Shown here: positions 1 to 6,276 of the stretch, one piece after another
How the letters are laid out: each line of letters starts with the position of its first letter
Numbering within the stretch: the first letter of the stretch is position 1
From: Candidatus Atribacteria bacterium 1244-E10-H5-B2
GTDB taxonomy: Bacteria > Atribacterota > JS1 > SB-45 > 34-128
Length of the DNA: 21,154 nucleotides
Direction: 5' to 3'
Assembly (NCBI GenBank): GCA_003575245.1
Contig: NMQN01000056.1
Location: forward strand, 1 to 21,154
Notes under the pieces: generated by a model
What the model saw: the letters and a program-made list of their open reading frames with translations, nothing else
Database searches by the model: none
Told to the model about the DNA's origin: nothing
Program-made: the position numbers and the translations under genes

Positions 1-50
1 AGACTATCCCTCTGGAGAAAGTAGAAAATGAGTTACAGGATAGAATTTGA
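1..50 (+). CDS. C-terminal end of a probable RelB/Phd-type antitoxin (partial)
   Basis: Only the last 15 codons are inside the window, in the frame starting at base 3 and ending at the TGA at 48-50. They read TIPLEKVENELQDRI. This acidic IPLE-V-EL ending is common at the C-terminus of RelB/Phd antitoxins. The frame overlaps the start of the following RelE-like toxin by about 23 bases, as expected for a translationally coupled antitoxin-toxin pair. The call rests mostly on position. A second open frame ends at 31 and cannot be excluded. Confidence 0.4.
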   Translation, partial: TIPLEKVENELQDRI

Positions 51-316
51 AAGGCGGGCTTTCCAGCAGACAAAAAAGCTTCCTCCTCAAATTTTTAAGA
101 AAAATAATGAGGAAAATACGGACTTTACAAGAGAATCCTTGTAGATATCCTCTGCTTTCAACAGCTTTTTCAAAACTTAGGAAAGTAGTCGTTGGAGCTT
201 CAGGGAGCCAATACAGGATAGTTTATCTCTTAGATGATAAGCTAAAACTAATTAGTATTGTCTTCGTAGGATCTCGGGAAAATTTTTATAAAGAACTTCG
301 GAGGTATTTGGGTTAA
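28..316 (+). pseudogene. RelE/ParE-family toxin, broken by a single-base frameshift
   Basis: The toxin begins at ATG 28 (MSYRIEFERRAFQQTKKLPP), the usual start of a RelE-type mRNA interferase. This frame soon runs into stops. From about base 106 the rest of the family sequence continues in the +1 frame: IRTLQENP, then the central YRIVYLLDDK strand, and an ending with FVGSRENFYKELRRYLG. Removing one A from the A-run at 100-104 restores one continuous protein of about 95 residues, the normal size for the family. A reading that starts at TTG 47 would lack the first beta strand and helix and is not the native start. Family members cleave ribosome-bound mRNA. Here the product is probably inactive, unless slippage at the A-run restores it. 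Confidence 0.75.
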
Positions 317-352
317 AAGATGTAGAGAGAAAGAATTGTTTTTAACTTTCTC

Positions 353-605
353 CTATTCACCAGGTAGGATGATTAATGTCTTAAATATCAAAAAAACACT
401 AAATATTTTAGAATTCGAAATATCTTTCCATTTAGCTAATTTATTCGGAACCCTGGGTTTAATGGCAAGCGTCCTATTCCATATACGACTATAATGGACA
501 CATAAATTCCTATTATATACCAGGGTATGAATCCATGAAGAAAGTATCTTTTCGTCAATTCCAAAGCAATCTTTTGAAATATTATTTCTGTCTGTTCTTT
601 CTAAG
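353..605 (-). pseudogene. C-terminal fragment of an Abi_2 (AbiD/AbiF-type) protein
   Basis: Reading leftwards from about 605 to the TAG at 355-353, the frame gives FGIDEKILSSWIHTLVYNRN, then LCVHYSRIWNR and LAIKPRVPNKLAKW. These match the conserved C-terminal block of the Abi_2 abortive-infection family (S-W-L/I-H-x-L-x-Y-x-RN-x-C-x-H-x-S-R-x-WNR). No start codon occurs in frame, and the sequence upstream becomes the poly-T tail of a terminator, so the N-terminal part is missing. The last 20 or so residues look unrelated to the family. It is not functional as it stands. Family members act in phage defence or RNA-linked toxin systems. Confidence 0.7.
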
Positions 606-613
606 CCTCCAAA

Positions 614-658
614 TAAAAAAACCCGCCAGGGTGCGCATTGTTAAGAGGCGTAGCGGGT
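614..658 (-). terminator. Probable intrinsic terminator of the 58-residue gene
   Basis: On the minus strand ACCCGC (658-653) pairs with GCGGGT (626-621) around a 26-base branched interior, followed by seven T residues. It lies about 40 bases beyond the stop of the small gene at 699-875. Confidence 0.6.
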
Positions 659-698
659 GTGTTACATGTATTATACATTAAAAGCAAATAGGTATCAA

Positions 699-875
699 TT
701 ATTGTTTCGAAGCCAAGCCATACATAATTTGAACTTCATTAAGTGTTGATAATGCTTTTATATATGCTTCTTGATTTGCTTTATGCGCACCAAGAATTTT
801 TGCAGTAAAATATTTTATTATTTGTATATCATCATCTTGACGAAGAAGCAAAAATATCTCTTCATGTCTAACCAT
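699..875 (-). CDS. Small hypothetical protein, 58 residues
   Basis: ATG 875-873 to TAA 701-699 encodes a 58-residue soluble protein starting MVRHEEIFLLLRQDDD and ending NEVQIMYGLASKQ. It is largely helical in character, with no membrane segment, signal peptide or cysteine. I do not recognise the family. In its favour are an uninterrupted frame of plausible composition, an intrinsic terminator about 40 bases downstream, and another terminator just upstream that separates it from the neighbouring unit. Against it is a weak ribosome site (only CCTGGAA before the ATG). It sits between a candidate small RNA and an Abi_2 fragment in a toxin/defence island, so it could belong to such a system or be a remnant. 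Confidence 0.45.
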   Translation of the reverse strand: MVRHEEIFLLLRQDDDIQIIKYFTAKILGAHKANQEAYIKALSTLNEVQIMYGLASKQ

Positions 876-966
876 TTCCAGGGCGTGTTTTTAACTGCAC
901 CATAATATAAGTTAAATCCATCAATATATATTATACTTCTGTTTTTTCATGACATTTTCTCTCCAT

Positions 967-1030
967 AAAAAAAGGCAGCCATATAAGCTGCCTAACCGAC
1001 TTATTGCCGGGGAGTCGTCTATTAAAATCT
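967..1030 (-). ncRNA. Candidate small structured RNA (unit C) ending in an intrinsic terminator
   Basis: A strong promoter (see 1037-1066) would start a transcript near 1030. It would contain a first hairpin, CGACT 1017-1013 with AGTCG 1001-997 and an 11-base loop. A perfect terminator follows: GGCAGC 992-987 with GCTGCC 979-974, a 7-base loop, then seven T. The RNA would be about 65 nucleotides. No open frame with a ribosome site fits inside it. It resembles none of the riboswitch classes I compared by memory. It lies on the same strand as, and a few hundred bases upstream of, the Abi_2 fragment. Confidence 0.5.
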
Positions 1031-1036
1031 ATAATC

Positions 1037-1066
1037 AATATAATACATATCGATATAATTTGTCAA
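1037..1066 (-). promoter_or_regulatory. Sigma-70-type promoter of the candidate small RNA
   Basis: Perfect -35 TTGACA (1066-1061), an 18-base spacer, and -10 TATATT (1042-1037). The region downstream of it up to the terminator at 967 has no gene. Confidence 0.6.
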
Positions 1067-1186
1067 ATTTATTTTAAATAAATAGATATCCCTATTATTA
1101 GAGTAATCTTTAGGGTACAAATAGGAACAAAGAACTGTCCCCTGTTCTTTTTGCGCCAAATGTTGAGACCCCGTATTCTCTTGCTT

Positions 1187-1405
1187 TTATTTTTTCTTGA
1201 AAAACTCTTCCACTGTTAATCCAGCCTTTCGAATTAATCCACGAAATAATCCTGGCGCCAGCTCTTTGTGATCTGGAATAGAGAGCATTTGTCTTAATTT
1301 ATGATATAAAATCATATGACTTCCAGTATGATGGTCTAGCATGTAGCCAAACTTACCAAACATTTTAGCAGCCTTTTTACCAGATATATTAGATAGAAGC
1401 CCCAT
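1187..1405 (-). CDS. hicA: HicA-type mRNA interferase toxin
   Basis: This 72-residue protein is a complete HicA (YcfA family) double-stranded-RNA-binding-fold toxin. HicA cleaves mRNA and arrests growth unless bound by HicB. The family signatures are visible: the catalytic histidine in the GSHMIL strand (His30), then SIPDHKELAPG (about 42-52) and the C-terminal helix GLFRGLIRKAGLTVEEF. It starts at the last base of hicB (TAATG overlap at 1405), so the two are translationally coupled, with the antitoxin first. Length is normal, no residue is obviously lost, and the pair looks functional. No clear terminator was seen just downstream. Confidence 0.92.
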   Translation of the reverse strand: MGLLSNISGKKAAKMFGKFGYMLDHHTGSHMILYHKLRQMLSIPDHKELAPGLFRGLIRKAGLTVEEFFKKK

Positions 1406-1626
1406 TAAACTGTAACCTCACCAACAAAAGCACTTTCCTCTTCTTTCGGTTCAAAACTACAACCATGCTTCTTCTGTACATAAAGATAACCTTTTATGGC
1501 ATCTTTAATGTTTTCGACAGCATCATCCAAAGTCTTTCCTTGACTCATGCATCCTGGAAGCCCAGGTACATCAGCTACATAACCTTTGTATTCTGGATCA
1601 TAGATAAAAATAACCTGAAATCTCAT
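1405..1626 (-). CDS. hicB: HicB-type antitoxin
   Basis: This 73-residue protein has the HicB partial RNase H-like fold. It begins with the FQVIFIYDPEYKGYVADVPG strand pair and PGLPGCMSQGKTLDDAVENI, the segment that in this family occludes the HicA active site. It lacks a long C-terminal DNA-binding domain, so autoregulation, if present, would rely on a short tail or on the complex. The ATG is preceded by a good ribosome site (GGAGGTGTGCT), and the promoter at 1678-1707 lies about 50 bases upstream. It overlaps hicA by one base. Confidence 0.92.
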   Translation of the reverse strand: MRFQVIFIYDPEYKGYVADVPGLPGCMSQGKTLDDAVENIKDAIKGYLYVQKKHGCSFEPKEEESAFVGEVTV

Positions 1627-1677
1627 AGCACACCTCCATAAAACTAAGAAGACAAGATACGTTATTCATTTACTGTT

Positions 1678-1707
1678 ATTTTATCAGTATTCTATTTAAT
1701 TTGCCAA
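1678..1707 (-). promoter_or_regulatory. Promoter of hicBA
   Basis: -35 TTGGCA (1707-1702), an 18-base spacer, and -10 TAAAAT (1683-1678). It is placed about 50 bases before the hicB start. Confidence 0.55.
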
Positions 1708-1724
1708 TAAATTATTTTATATCA

Positions 1725-1800
1725 AAAGAAAAAGCCCCTTGACGAAATGCCAAAGGGCTGGAAATGTCTTGGCTTCCCAGACAGAACGATTATAGAACTT
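1725..1800 (-). ncRNA. Candidate structured RNA (unit A) with terminator
   Basis: On the minus strand the segment starts with AGTTCTAT and holds a hairpin TGTCT (1783-1779) / AGACA (1769-1765). It ends in a strong terminator, a 9-bp stem with one G-U pair (1759-1751 with 1741-1733), followed by TTTTTCTTTT. Its first half resembles unit B at 1870-1950. No gene on the minus strand ends here, so the terminator is unlikely to serve a protein gene. No convincing -10 was found upstream, so start and independence are uncertain. Confidence 0.35.
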
Positions 1801-1869
1801 TTTGTATGAGTGATGAAACTGAAGAGGTATGTCAAAGATTAGAAGAAGTAATTAGTATCTGTTAAGAAT

Positions 1870-1950
1870 TAAAAAGGCAGAAGCTCCAATAAAGAAGTTC
1901 TGCCTATGTTATTGTCTGGCTCACCACGCTGTTCCATAGATAGAACTTTT
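1870..1950 (-). ncRNA. Candidate structured RNA (unit B) with terminator
   Basis: It is organised like unit A. AGTTCTAT (1947-1940) is followed by a small hairpin (GTTC/GAAC), a GTGGTGAGCCAGACA block similar to unit A's CTGGGAAGCCAAGACA, and then a terminator. The terminator pairs GGCAGAA (1904-1898) with TTCTGCC (1882-1876) and is followed by five T. No protein frame is seen on this strand. An upstream promoter is not obvious. Confidence 0.35.
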
Positions 1951-2046
1951 ATATATCAATTTTACTTTCAAAAAGCAGTTAAAAAATCTTCTATTTCTAA
2001 GAAAACATAAAGAAAACCCATCTATTTTAACCAAGAATACAAGAAA

Positions 2047-2217
2047 ATGCTAAATACAGGAAAAGTCAAGAATCAAGCAGAACTGGCCAGAATAAAGGCA
2101 TCCCAAGGGCAAAGGCTTGATAAAAGCATTATAGATAATCTTGAACAAATTGGGTATCCAACGGATAGAAAAATATTATCTGAAAAGGAACTACGAAAAA
2201 TCATTCATCAAAGCTGA
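2047..2217 (+). pseudogene. Degenerate helix-turn-helix protein of the kind that accompanies recombinases
   Basis: ATG 2047 to TGA 2215-2217 gives 56 residues beginning MLNTGKVKNQAELARIKASQ. The frame is open upstream to a TAA at 2008-2010 (KPIYFNQEYKK). This resembles small DNA-binding proteins next to serine recombinases, in which KVKNQAELAR is followed by GVSRARVTQILNLL. Here that recognition helix is missing, and the sequence jumps to LDKSIIDNLEQIGYPTDRKI, the normal downstream part. The key helix thus appears deleted. No good ribosome site was seen. The family call is from memory of the motif. Confidence 0.4.
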
Positions 2218-2223
2218 TACCCG

Positions 2224-2516
2224 GGTACTAATTTTGAGTAGTGTTAAAACCACAACCTTTGCCTTGAGAAAGCAATGCTTATATAGAAAATACTATAGGT
2301 CTAAGTTTTTATATAATATTTTACTTTTTGATTCTTTTAATCGTTCTATAATGCATTATTCTATCCCAATTCGCTCATTTAATTCTTTAAAAGATCTCAT
2401 CTACAATTTAGGCAATTTCTTGTTTAAGTATAACCACTTAAGAAGACATGGGAGCTTAGGTTATATTATCCCCTATGAAAAGCTGGGAAAGGTTACCGAG
2501 TTATTGAGCTAGTACA
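2224..2516 (+). mobile_element. Internally deleted IS remnant with the transposase C-terminus
   Basis: The left edge (GGTACTAATTTTGAGTAGTG, from 2224) matches the IS left ends at 11314 (minus) and 20967 (plus). The right part, about 2345-2512, encodes the end of a DDE-type integrase/transposase: LGNFLFKYNHLRRHGSLGY then YEKLGKVTELLS and a TAG stop. The YN-x-x-R-x-HGSLGY block is typical of the IS3/IS481-like C-terminus. The right edge (TAGTACA, ending at 2516) is the complement of the TGTACTA left tip. At about 290 bp it has lost most of the transposase and cannot move by itself. Confidence 0.6.
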
Positions 2517-2548
2517 AGCGTCCCTGTGATATATTCCTCTTCTGGAAG

Positions 2549-3595
2549 TCACTTCCCCAATTTACGGGCCAGTTCAATCAGCTCAGGGTGAACTACATTC
2601 CCTTCTTTCAGAACTTGTTCCCCATCCTGCCATACCGATGAATTCAGGCACATACCGTCCAAATGAGAAATCGCTGAAACGCCACCGGCTTTGAATTGTA
2701 TACCTTGATGTCCAAAACCCCATTCTGTAACTCCCCAAATCCGTTCATCCTCAACGCAAATCCCCGAAGGTCTGGCACTCGGATTAAACCCATAGCAAAT
2801 ATGTGCTTCCTGATACATTCCGGGATCATTCAGGGATTCAAGCCACTGGCGGGTGATCTTTGCTTCTTCTCCACCACTAATTTTAAAACATACACCTTTT
2901 TTAACATGGAAAGTTATCGGTTCATGAAGATTTGGTATGTCGGCCGGACCTCCCGCGTAAAAAGAGCAATCGAATACGATATCTCCGTTAATACTTTCTT
3001 CAATCGGAGCCCAGGCAATCTGTCCCAGAGGGAAATGTGCCCCAGGTGTGTGACACCACAGTTCACTGAGTACAGGACGCTTGGGGTCGTTTTCGAAGCT
3101 CACGTCCGTACCTGCCGGTGTCGTGATCCGCATCTTCCGGGCACGCTTCGTTATTTCGACCACCTTGTTCTGAAAATCATCTTGGGCTTTAAGGTCGAGC
3201 CCACCAAAAAATCTCACCATCCTCTCTACGTCAAGACCGCAAAGACAAAGATACCTGACCCGGTCAGGCGGAACCAGAGCTTTTTCGAAAGGCGCAGAGT
3301 AACCCAACCATTGAGTGTTTAACTCCAACCAGACATCAGTTTGTGGAATGGCAGCTTTTAAACTATCGGGAAGGTATGGCTCTGCTACCTTGCCTACTCC
3401 CATTGGTGTCGAGTGCCAGGCAACCATTACTTTTGCTCCCAGTGATTCACCAATCTTGGCCAATTCTTCAGCCACAATCCAGCTACCTGCAGAATCTACA
3501 GTAATTAATAGGCTTTCGCCCTTTTTCACCGCCGTAATGTCGCGAACGACTTTACAAGCGACATCGGCAAGCTCCAGGGTCAACGTTGTTGGCAT
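2549..3595 (-). CDS. NicX/M29-like metalloenzyme, downstream copy
   Basis: This 348-residue cytosolic protein belongs to the AmpS/peptidase M29-like superfamily. That superfamily includes thermophilic aminopeptidases and the pyridine-ring dioxygenase NicX. The P-I-EESING segment (about 197-204) is present. Candidate metal ligands are His265 (EAHICYGFNP) and His311/Asp313 (SHLDG). They match the His/His-x-Asp Fe(II) site I recall for NicX, with His265 at the same number. At about 350 residues it is closer to NicX than to the roughly 410-residue aminopeptidases. It follows a near-identical-length paralogue with a 139-base gap, and has a good AGGAGG site. A hydrolase acting on cyclic amides or peptides fits the neighbourhood at least as well as an oxygenase. 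The true substrate is unknown. Confidence 0.75.
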   Translation of the reverse strand: MPTTLTLELADVACKVVRDITAVKKGESLLITVDSAGSWIVAEELAKIGESLGAKVMVAWHSTPMGVGKVAEPYLPDSLKAAIPQTDVWLELNTQWLGYSAPFEKALVPPDRVRYLCLCGLDVERMVRFFGGLDLKAQDDFQNKVVEITKRARKMRITTPAGTDVSFENDPKRPVLSELWCHTPGAHFPLGQIAWAPIEESINGDIVFDCSFYAGGPADIPNLHEPITFHVKKGVCFKISGGEEAKITRQWLESLNDPGMYQEAHICYGFNPSARPSGICVEDERIWGVTEWGFGHQGIQFKAGGVSAISHLDGMCLNSSVWQDGEQVLKEGNVVHPELIELARKLGK

Positions 3596-3650
3596 AATTT
3601 TCCTCCTATCTCATTAATAAATTAGATAATTCCCTTGAACACATTACAAA

Positions 3651-3709
3651 ACAAGCACCTTGAGCAACACGCTTCATCAGCCTCGATGCAATGTCATTAA
3701 AGTGCTTGT
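3651..3709. repeat. Intergenic inverted repeat between the two NicX-like genes
   Basis: ACAAGCAC (3651-3658) and GTGCTTGT (3702-3709) form a perfect 8-bp stem. It could extend through GAACAC/GTGTTC with a bulge, and contains an inner CATC/GATG hairpin. There is no T-tract, so it is more likely an RNA processing or stability hairpin, or a partial attenuator, than a full terminator. Confidence 0.4.
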
Positions 3710-3734
3710 GTTCTCAATACACCAGTAGAAGCAC

Positions 3735-4784
3735 CTACTGTTTACCTATCTTGACAGCCAAATCAGCTAGTTTCGGGTGAAGCAAACGACCCTCATCCAT
3801 AATCTGTTCCCCGTCCAACCATAATGATGAGTTAAGACAGATTCCATCAACGTGAGTCTTGGCATTGATTCCTTTGGCCTTGAAGAAGGGGCCTTGATAT
3901 CCAAATCCCCACTCCGTAGACCCCCATACACGTTCATCTTCCGTACACAACCCGGAAAGCTTGGCTCCAGGGTTAAAACCATAACATACGTGAGCGACAT
4001 GATACATCAGCGGATCCTGAAGTTTCGCGAACCACTCTTTCAGGAACTTGGCTTCTTTGCCCCCGGTCATATCTACACACACACCCTCATTTACATGAAA
4101 AACGATTGAATCTTTCAAGATTCCTAAATCTGCTTCACCGCCCCCCGAAAACGAACCATTGAAGGCGATAACCCCATTGATGGACTCTTCCAGTGGAGCC
4201 CAACCAATCTGACCTAATAAAAAATGCGCTCCAGGCTCGAGGGCCCATCCCTCACTGGTAACTGGCCGTCCAGGAGCATTCTCAAAGCTGACATCCGTCC
4301 CGGCAGGGTTGGTGATCCGAACCTTTTTGGCTTTTTGGGTTAAACTGACCAGTGTATCCTGAAACTGCTTCTGCAAGTCAAGGTCAACCTTGCCCACACA
4401 TCGGACAAATTGATCTTCATTTAATCCCCCCAGGAATAAATAACGGACACGCTTGGGGTTCGTCAAGGCTTTTTCCCACGGTGTAGAATAAAGCAGCCAC
4501 TGATAATTGTATTCTACCCAACAGTCTGTCTCCGGGATTGCTGCGTGTAAAGAATCCGGTAAGTAGGGATCACCCACCTTTCCATATCCAGGCGGTGTTG
4601 AATGCCAGGCGACCATTACTTTTGCTCCCATTGCTTCAGCCGCTTTAGCGGTTTCTTCTGCCATCCGCCAGTGACCTGCCGAGTCGATCGTAATCAGGAC
4701 ACTCTCTCCTTTTTTTACCTTCAGTAGGTCACGCACAACCTTGTAGGCTGCAACGCCAATCTCCAAATCCATTGTAATCGGCAT
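3735..4784 (-). CDS. NicX/M29-like metalloenzyme, upstream copy
   Basis: This 349-residue protein is collinear with the downstream gene. The two align without obvious gaps and share long identical stretches such as VMVAWHSTP, PAGTDVSFEN and APxEESING. The candidate metal ligands are at the same positions (His265 in VAHVCYGFNP, His311 and Asp313 in THVDG). The pair therefore arose by tandem duplication, and both copies keep the putative active site. Start: ATG with AAGGAGGT seven bases upstream. The first 17 codons and the ribosome site are repeated, in diverged form, downstream of intact dppF at 12654-12730. This shows that the ancestral order was dppF followed directly by this gene. The proposed role is a hydrolase or ring-cleaving step on an imported substrate. 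The reaction is not known. Confidence 0.75.
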   Translation of the reverse strand: MPITMDLEIGVAAYKVVRDLLKVKKGESVLITIDSAGHWRMAEETAKAAEAMGAKVMVAWHSTPPGYGKVGDPYLPDSLHAAIPETDCWVEYNYQWLLYSTPWEKALTNPKRVRYLFLGGLNEDQFVRCVGKVDLDLQKQFQDTLVSLTQKAKKVRITNPAGTDVSFENAPGRPVTSEGWALEPGAHFLLGQIGWAPLEESINGVIAFNGSFSGGGEADLGILKDSIVFHVNEGVCVDMTGGKEAKFLKEWFAKLQDPLMYHVAHVCYGFNPGAKLSGLCTEDERVWGSTEWGFGYQGPFFKAKGINAKTHVDGICLNSSLWLDGEQIMDEGRLLHPKLADLAVKIGKQ

Positions 4785-4967
4785 AATCTCTTACCTCCTT
4801 TTAATTAAATAAAATTAAATATCAGGACAACGAATATAATGTTCAGGTTCAATCTCTCGCATCACTGGATCTTCGACAAAACAGATATCCGTCTTGAAAG
4901 GGCATCGTATATTGAAACTACATCCGGGTGGCACGTCCACCGGACTGGGAATCTCACCTACGGATAG
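4748..4967. repeat. Diverged direct repeat, left copy (dppF 3' end plus NicX-like 5' end)
   Basis: About 220 bases match 12674-12899 in the same orientation, by eye around 80-85% identical. They cover the last 49 codons of a dppF-type ATPase gene, the spacer with its ribosome site, and the first codons of the NicX-like gene. The right limit lies a few bases from the stop codon of the adjacent DUF917 gene. Confidence 0.8.
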
Positions 4968-4968
4968 T
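4815..4968 (-). pseudogene. C-terminal remnant of a peptide-transporter ATPase (dppF)
   Basis: The frame ending at TAA 4817-4815 encodes SVGEIPSPVDVPPGCSFNIR, then CPFK and CFVEDPVMREIEPEHY. This is the cysteine-containing tail of OppF/DppF-type ATPases. It matches 42 of the last 49 residues of the intact ATPase at 12747-13745. The differences are largely conservative (I/V, D/N), so this copy probably evolved in a working gene before being cut. No nucleotide-binding domain remains. Upstream, the sequence switches abruptly to the end of a DUF917 gene. Confidence 0.85.
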
Positions 4969-4971
4969 AGT

Positions 4972-6096
4972 TTACTTAACAACTTCTTCAATTGGCTTAT
5001 GTTTAATATCAAAGCCATAATGAACGGGGCCTACCCTATCTATAGCTACCTTGTTATCAAAAGCTGCTCTCTTCTTTACCCCAACAACTGTAACTTCATC
5101 TCCTGTTTTTATAGCTGGGTTAGTTATAGGTTCTCCTGTTTTTGAATCAATGACTTCAATGATATCCGGGCTTGTCACATACACTTCTCCGTCTAACCAG
5201 GTAATATGATTTTCGTTCTTAAACCATATTTTGAACTCATGTCCCGAAAAATCATCAGTGCCATTAATGGTATTTGTTCCCAAAAAATAACCCTCCTTGT
5301 CTTCCCAAACCTTTTCAACAACTTTTCCTTTGAAGAGTATCCATCCGTTAAGTAAATCAGCTACTTTTTTAGCTGGATCTTTGCCTGACTCTGCTGCTTC
5401 TCTAAGAACCTTGCCAACTGCTAAGCTTTCTGTGATTGTACCTTCGATAATAATTTCTTTCATTTCCTTGCCTGTCATAACAAAAGAAGTTTGTCCTACC
5501 AATCCAAATGCGACAGTACTAATTGCTTTACCCATAGCTTCAGAACATAAATGGTTTTTAACTTTCTCTATATATACTACATTTCCCCACTCATCAACAC
5601 TGGTCATGGGACACACATTTTTCCCTGCCAGTGATGGCGTTGTTTGAACAATTTCAGGAATGGCTCTACCTGCATAATCACCATTTACTATTTTTTTTCC
5701 TAACCTTACTGCGGCATCTATGGGAGCAGGCGTATTAATGCCTCCCAATTCAATTGCAACAATTGCATCAATCTCTTTTCCGATATATTTTTCCAGTCTC
5801 TTAACTGCTTCAGGCAGTACTCTTTCAACTTCTATATCTGTATAACCCATCTTTTTCATCTTTTCTTGAACTTCAGGTGTATGTGGCGCGATTGAACCCA
5901 TATAAAAGCATGTGCATACCGTCGCATCATCATCTAACTCATCAACATCAATAATTTCAATCTTCCCAACATCCTTCAATGTCTCTTTTAAAAACTTTGA
6001 ACCTTTTACAGGATCTCCGCCTCCTCCTGTCCCAAAGAATGTAACACCCCTTACTAAATCTTCAACCTCTTGCATCGTAGTTATAAATCTTGACAT
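4972..6096 (-). CDS. DUF917-family protein (S-Me-THD-like), paralogue 1
   Basis: This 374-residue soluble protein belongs to the DUF917 / COG3535 family. Pfam now names it after an S-methyl-thiohydantoin desulfurase (as I recall), that is, an enzyme working on a five-membered cyclic amide. Visible hallmarks are the glycine-rich FGTGGGGDP loop (21-29), YMGSIAPHTPE (66-76), E116-L-G-G-I-N121, and DYAGRAIPE (140-148). The C-terminal domain contains FKNENHITWLDGEVYVTSPD. It is the last gene of the inserted block; its stop lies a few bases before the dppF remnant. It has its own promoter candidate at 6210-6237. The substrate is unknown; a cyclic amide or related heterocycle is the family-based guess. 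Confidence 0.85.
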   Translation of the reverse strand: MSRFITTMQEVEDLVRGVTFFGTGGGGDPVKGSKFLKETLKDVGKIEIIDVDELDDDATVCTCFYMGSIAPHTPEVQEKMKKMGYTDIEVERVLPEAVKRLEKYIGKEIDAIVAIELGGINTPAPIDAAVRLGKKIVNGDYAGRAIPEIVQTTPSLAGKNVCPMTSVDEWGNVVYIEKVKNHLCSEAMGKAISTVAFGLVGQTSFVMTGKEMKEIIIEGTITESLAVGKVLREAAESGKDPAKKVADLLNGWILFKGKVVEKVWEDKEGYFLGTNTINGTDDFSGHEFKIWFKNENHITWLDGEVYVTSPDIIEVIDSKTGEPITNPAIKTGDEVTVVGVKKRAAFDNKVAIDRVGPVHYGFDIKHKPIEEVVK

Positions 6097-6209
6097 AATA
6101 TTACTGACTCCCTTCTTAATTTATTGATATATTAACCTCGGTTTAACTTGCATGAAAGCGTACCGCCAGAGTTTTTAATAGTATTCCTCCTTCACTAAAA
6201 ATCCTAAAG

Positions 6210-6237
6210 AATATATACCTTTTGTTAAATTTAACAA
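6210..6237 (-). promoter_or_regulatory. Promoter with overlapping 16-bp perfect palindrome before DUF917 paralogue 1
   Basis: TTGTTAAATTTAACAA (6222-6237) is a perfect palindrome. Its left half on the minus strand supplies a -35 (TTGTTA, 6237-6232), followed after 16 bases by -10 TATATT (6215-6210). A dimeric repressor bound there would block the promoter. A ribosome-site-like GAAGGAGG lies about 20 bases further on (minus strand) without an ATG behind it. Confidence 0.45.
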
Positions 6238-6276
6238 CTATTTTAATAACATACTATACTTTTTTGATTCCAGTGT

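Noticed and set aside
338..352. GAGAAAG/CTTTCTC inverted repeat after the RelE-like gene as a terminator
   Set aside because: No T-tract on either strand and a weak, AT-rich stem. It could equally be chance.
967..1030. A known riboswitch (cyclic-di-GMP, T-box, fluoride)
   Set aside because: None of the conserved cores of these classes (as I remember them) is present, and no metabolic gene follows the terminator.
1801..1865. Short plus-strand frame starting MSDETEEVCQRLEEVISIC
   Set aside because: Only 19 codons, no ribosome site, and no recognisable family. It may be a leftover of a gene, but the evidence is too thin to annotate.
2696..3322. A 208-codon open frame on the plus strand
   Set aside because: It lies wholly antisense to the NicX-like gene, has no ribosome site or family resemblance, and is explained by the codon pattern of the real gene.
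2549..4784. Calling the pair ordinary leucyl aminopeptidases (AmpS)
   Set aside because: They are shorter than AmpS, and the metal-site pattern and length fit the NicX-like branch better, so a specific peptidase name would overstate the evidence.
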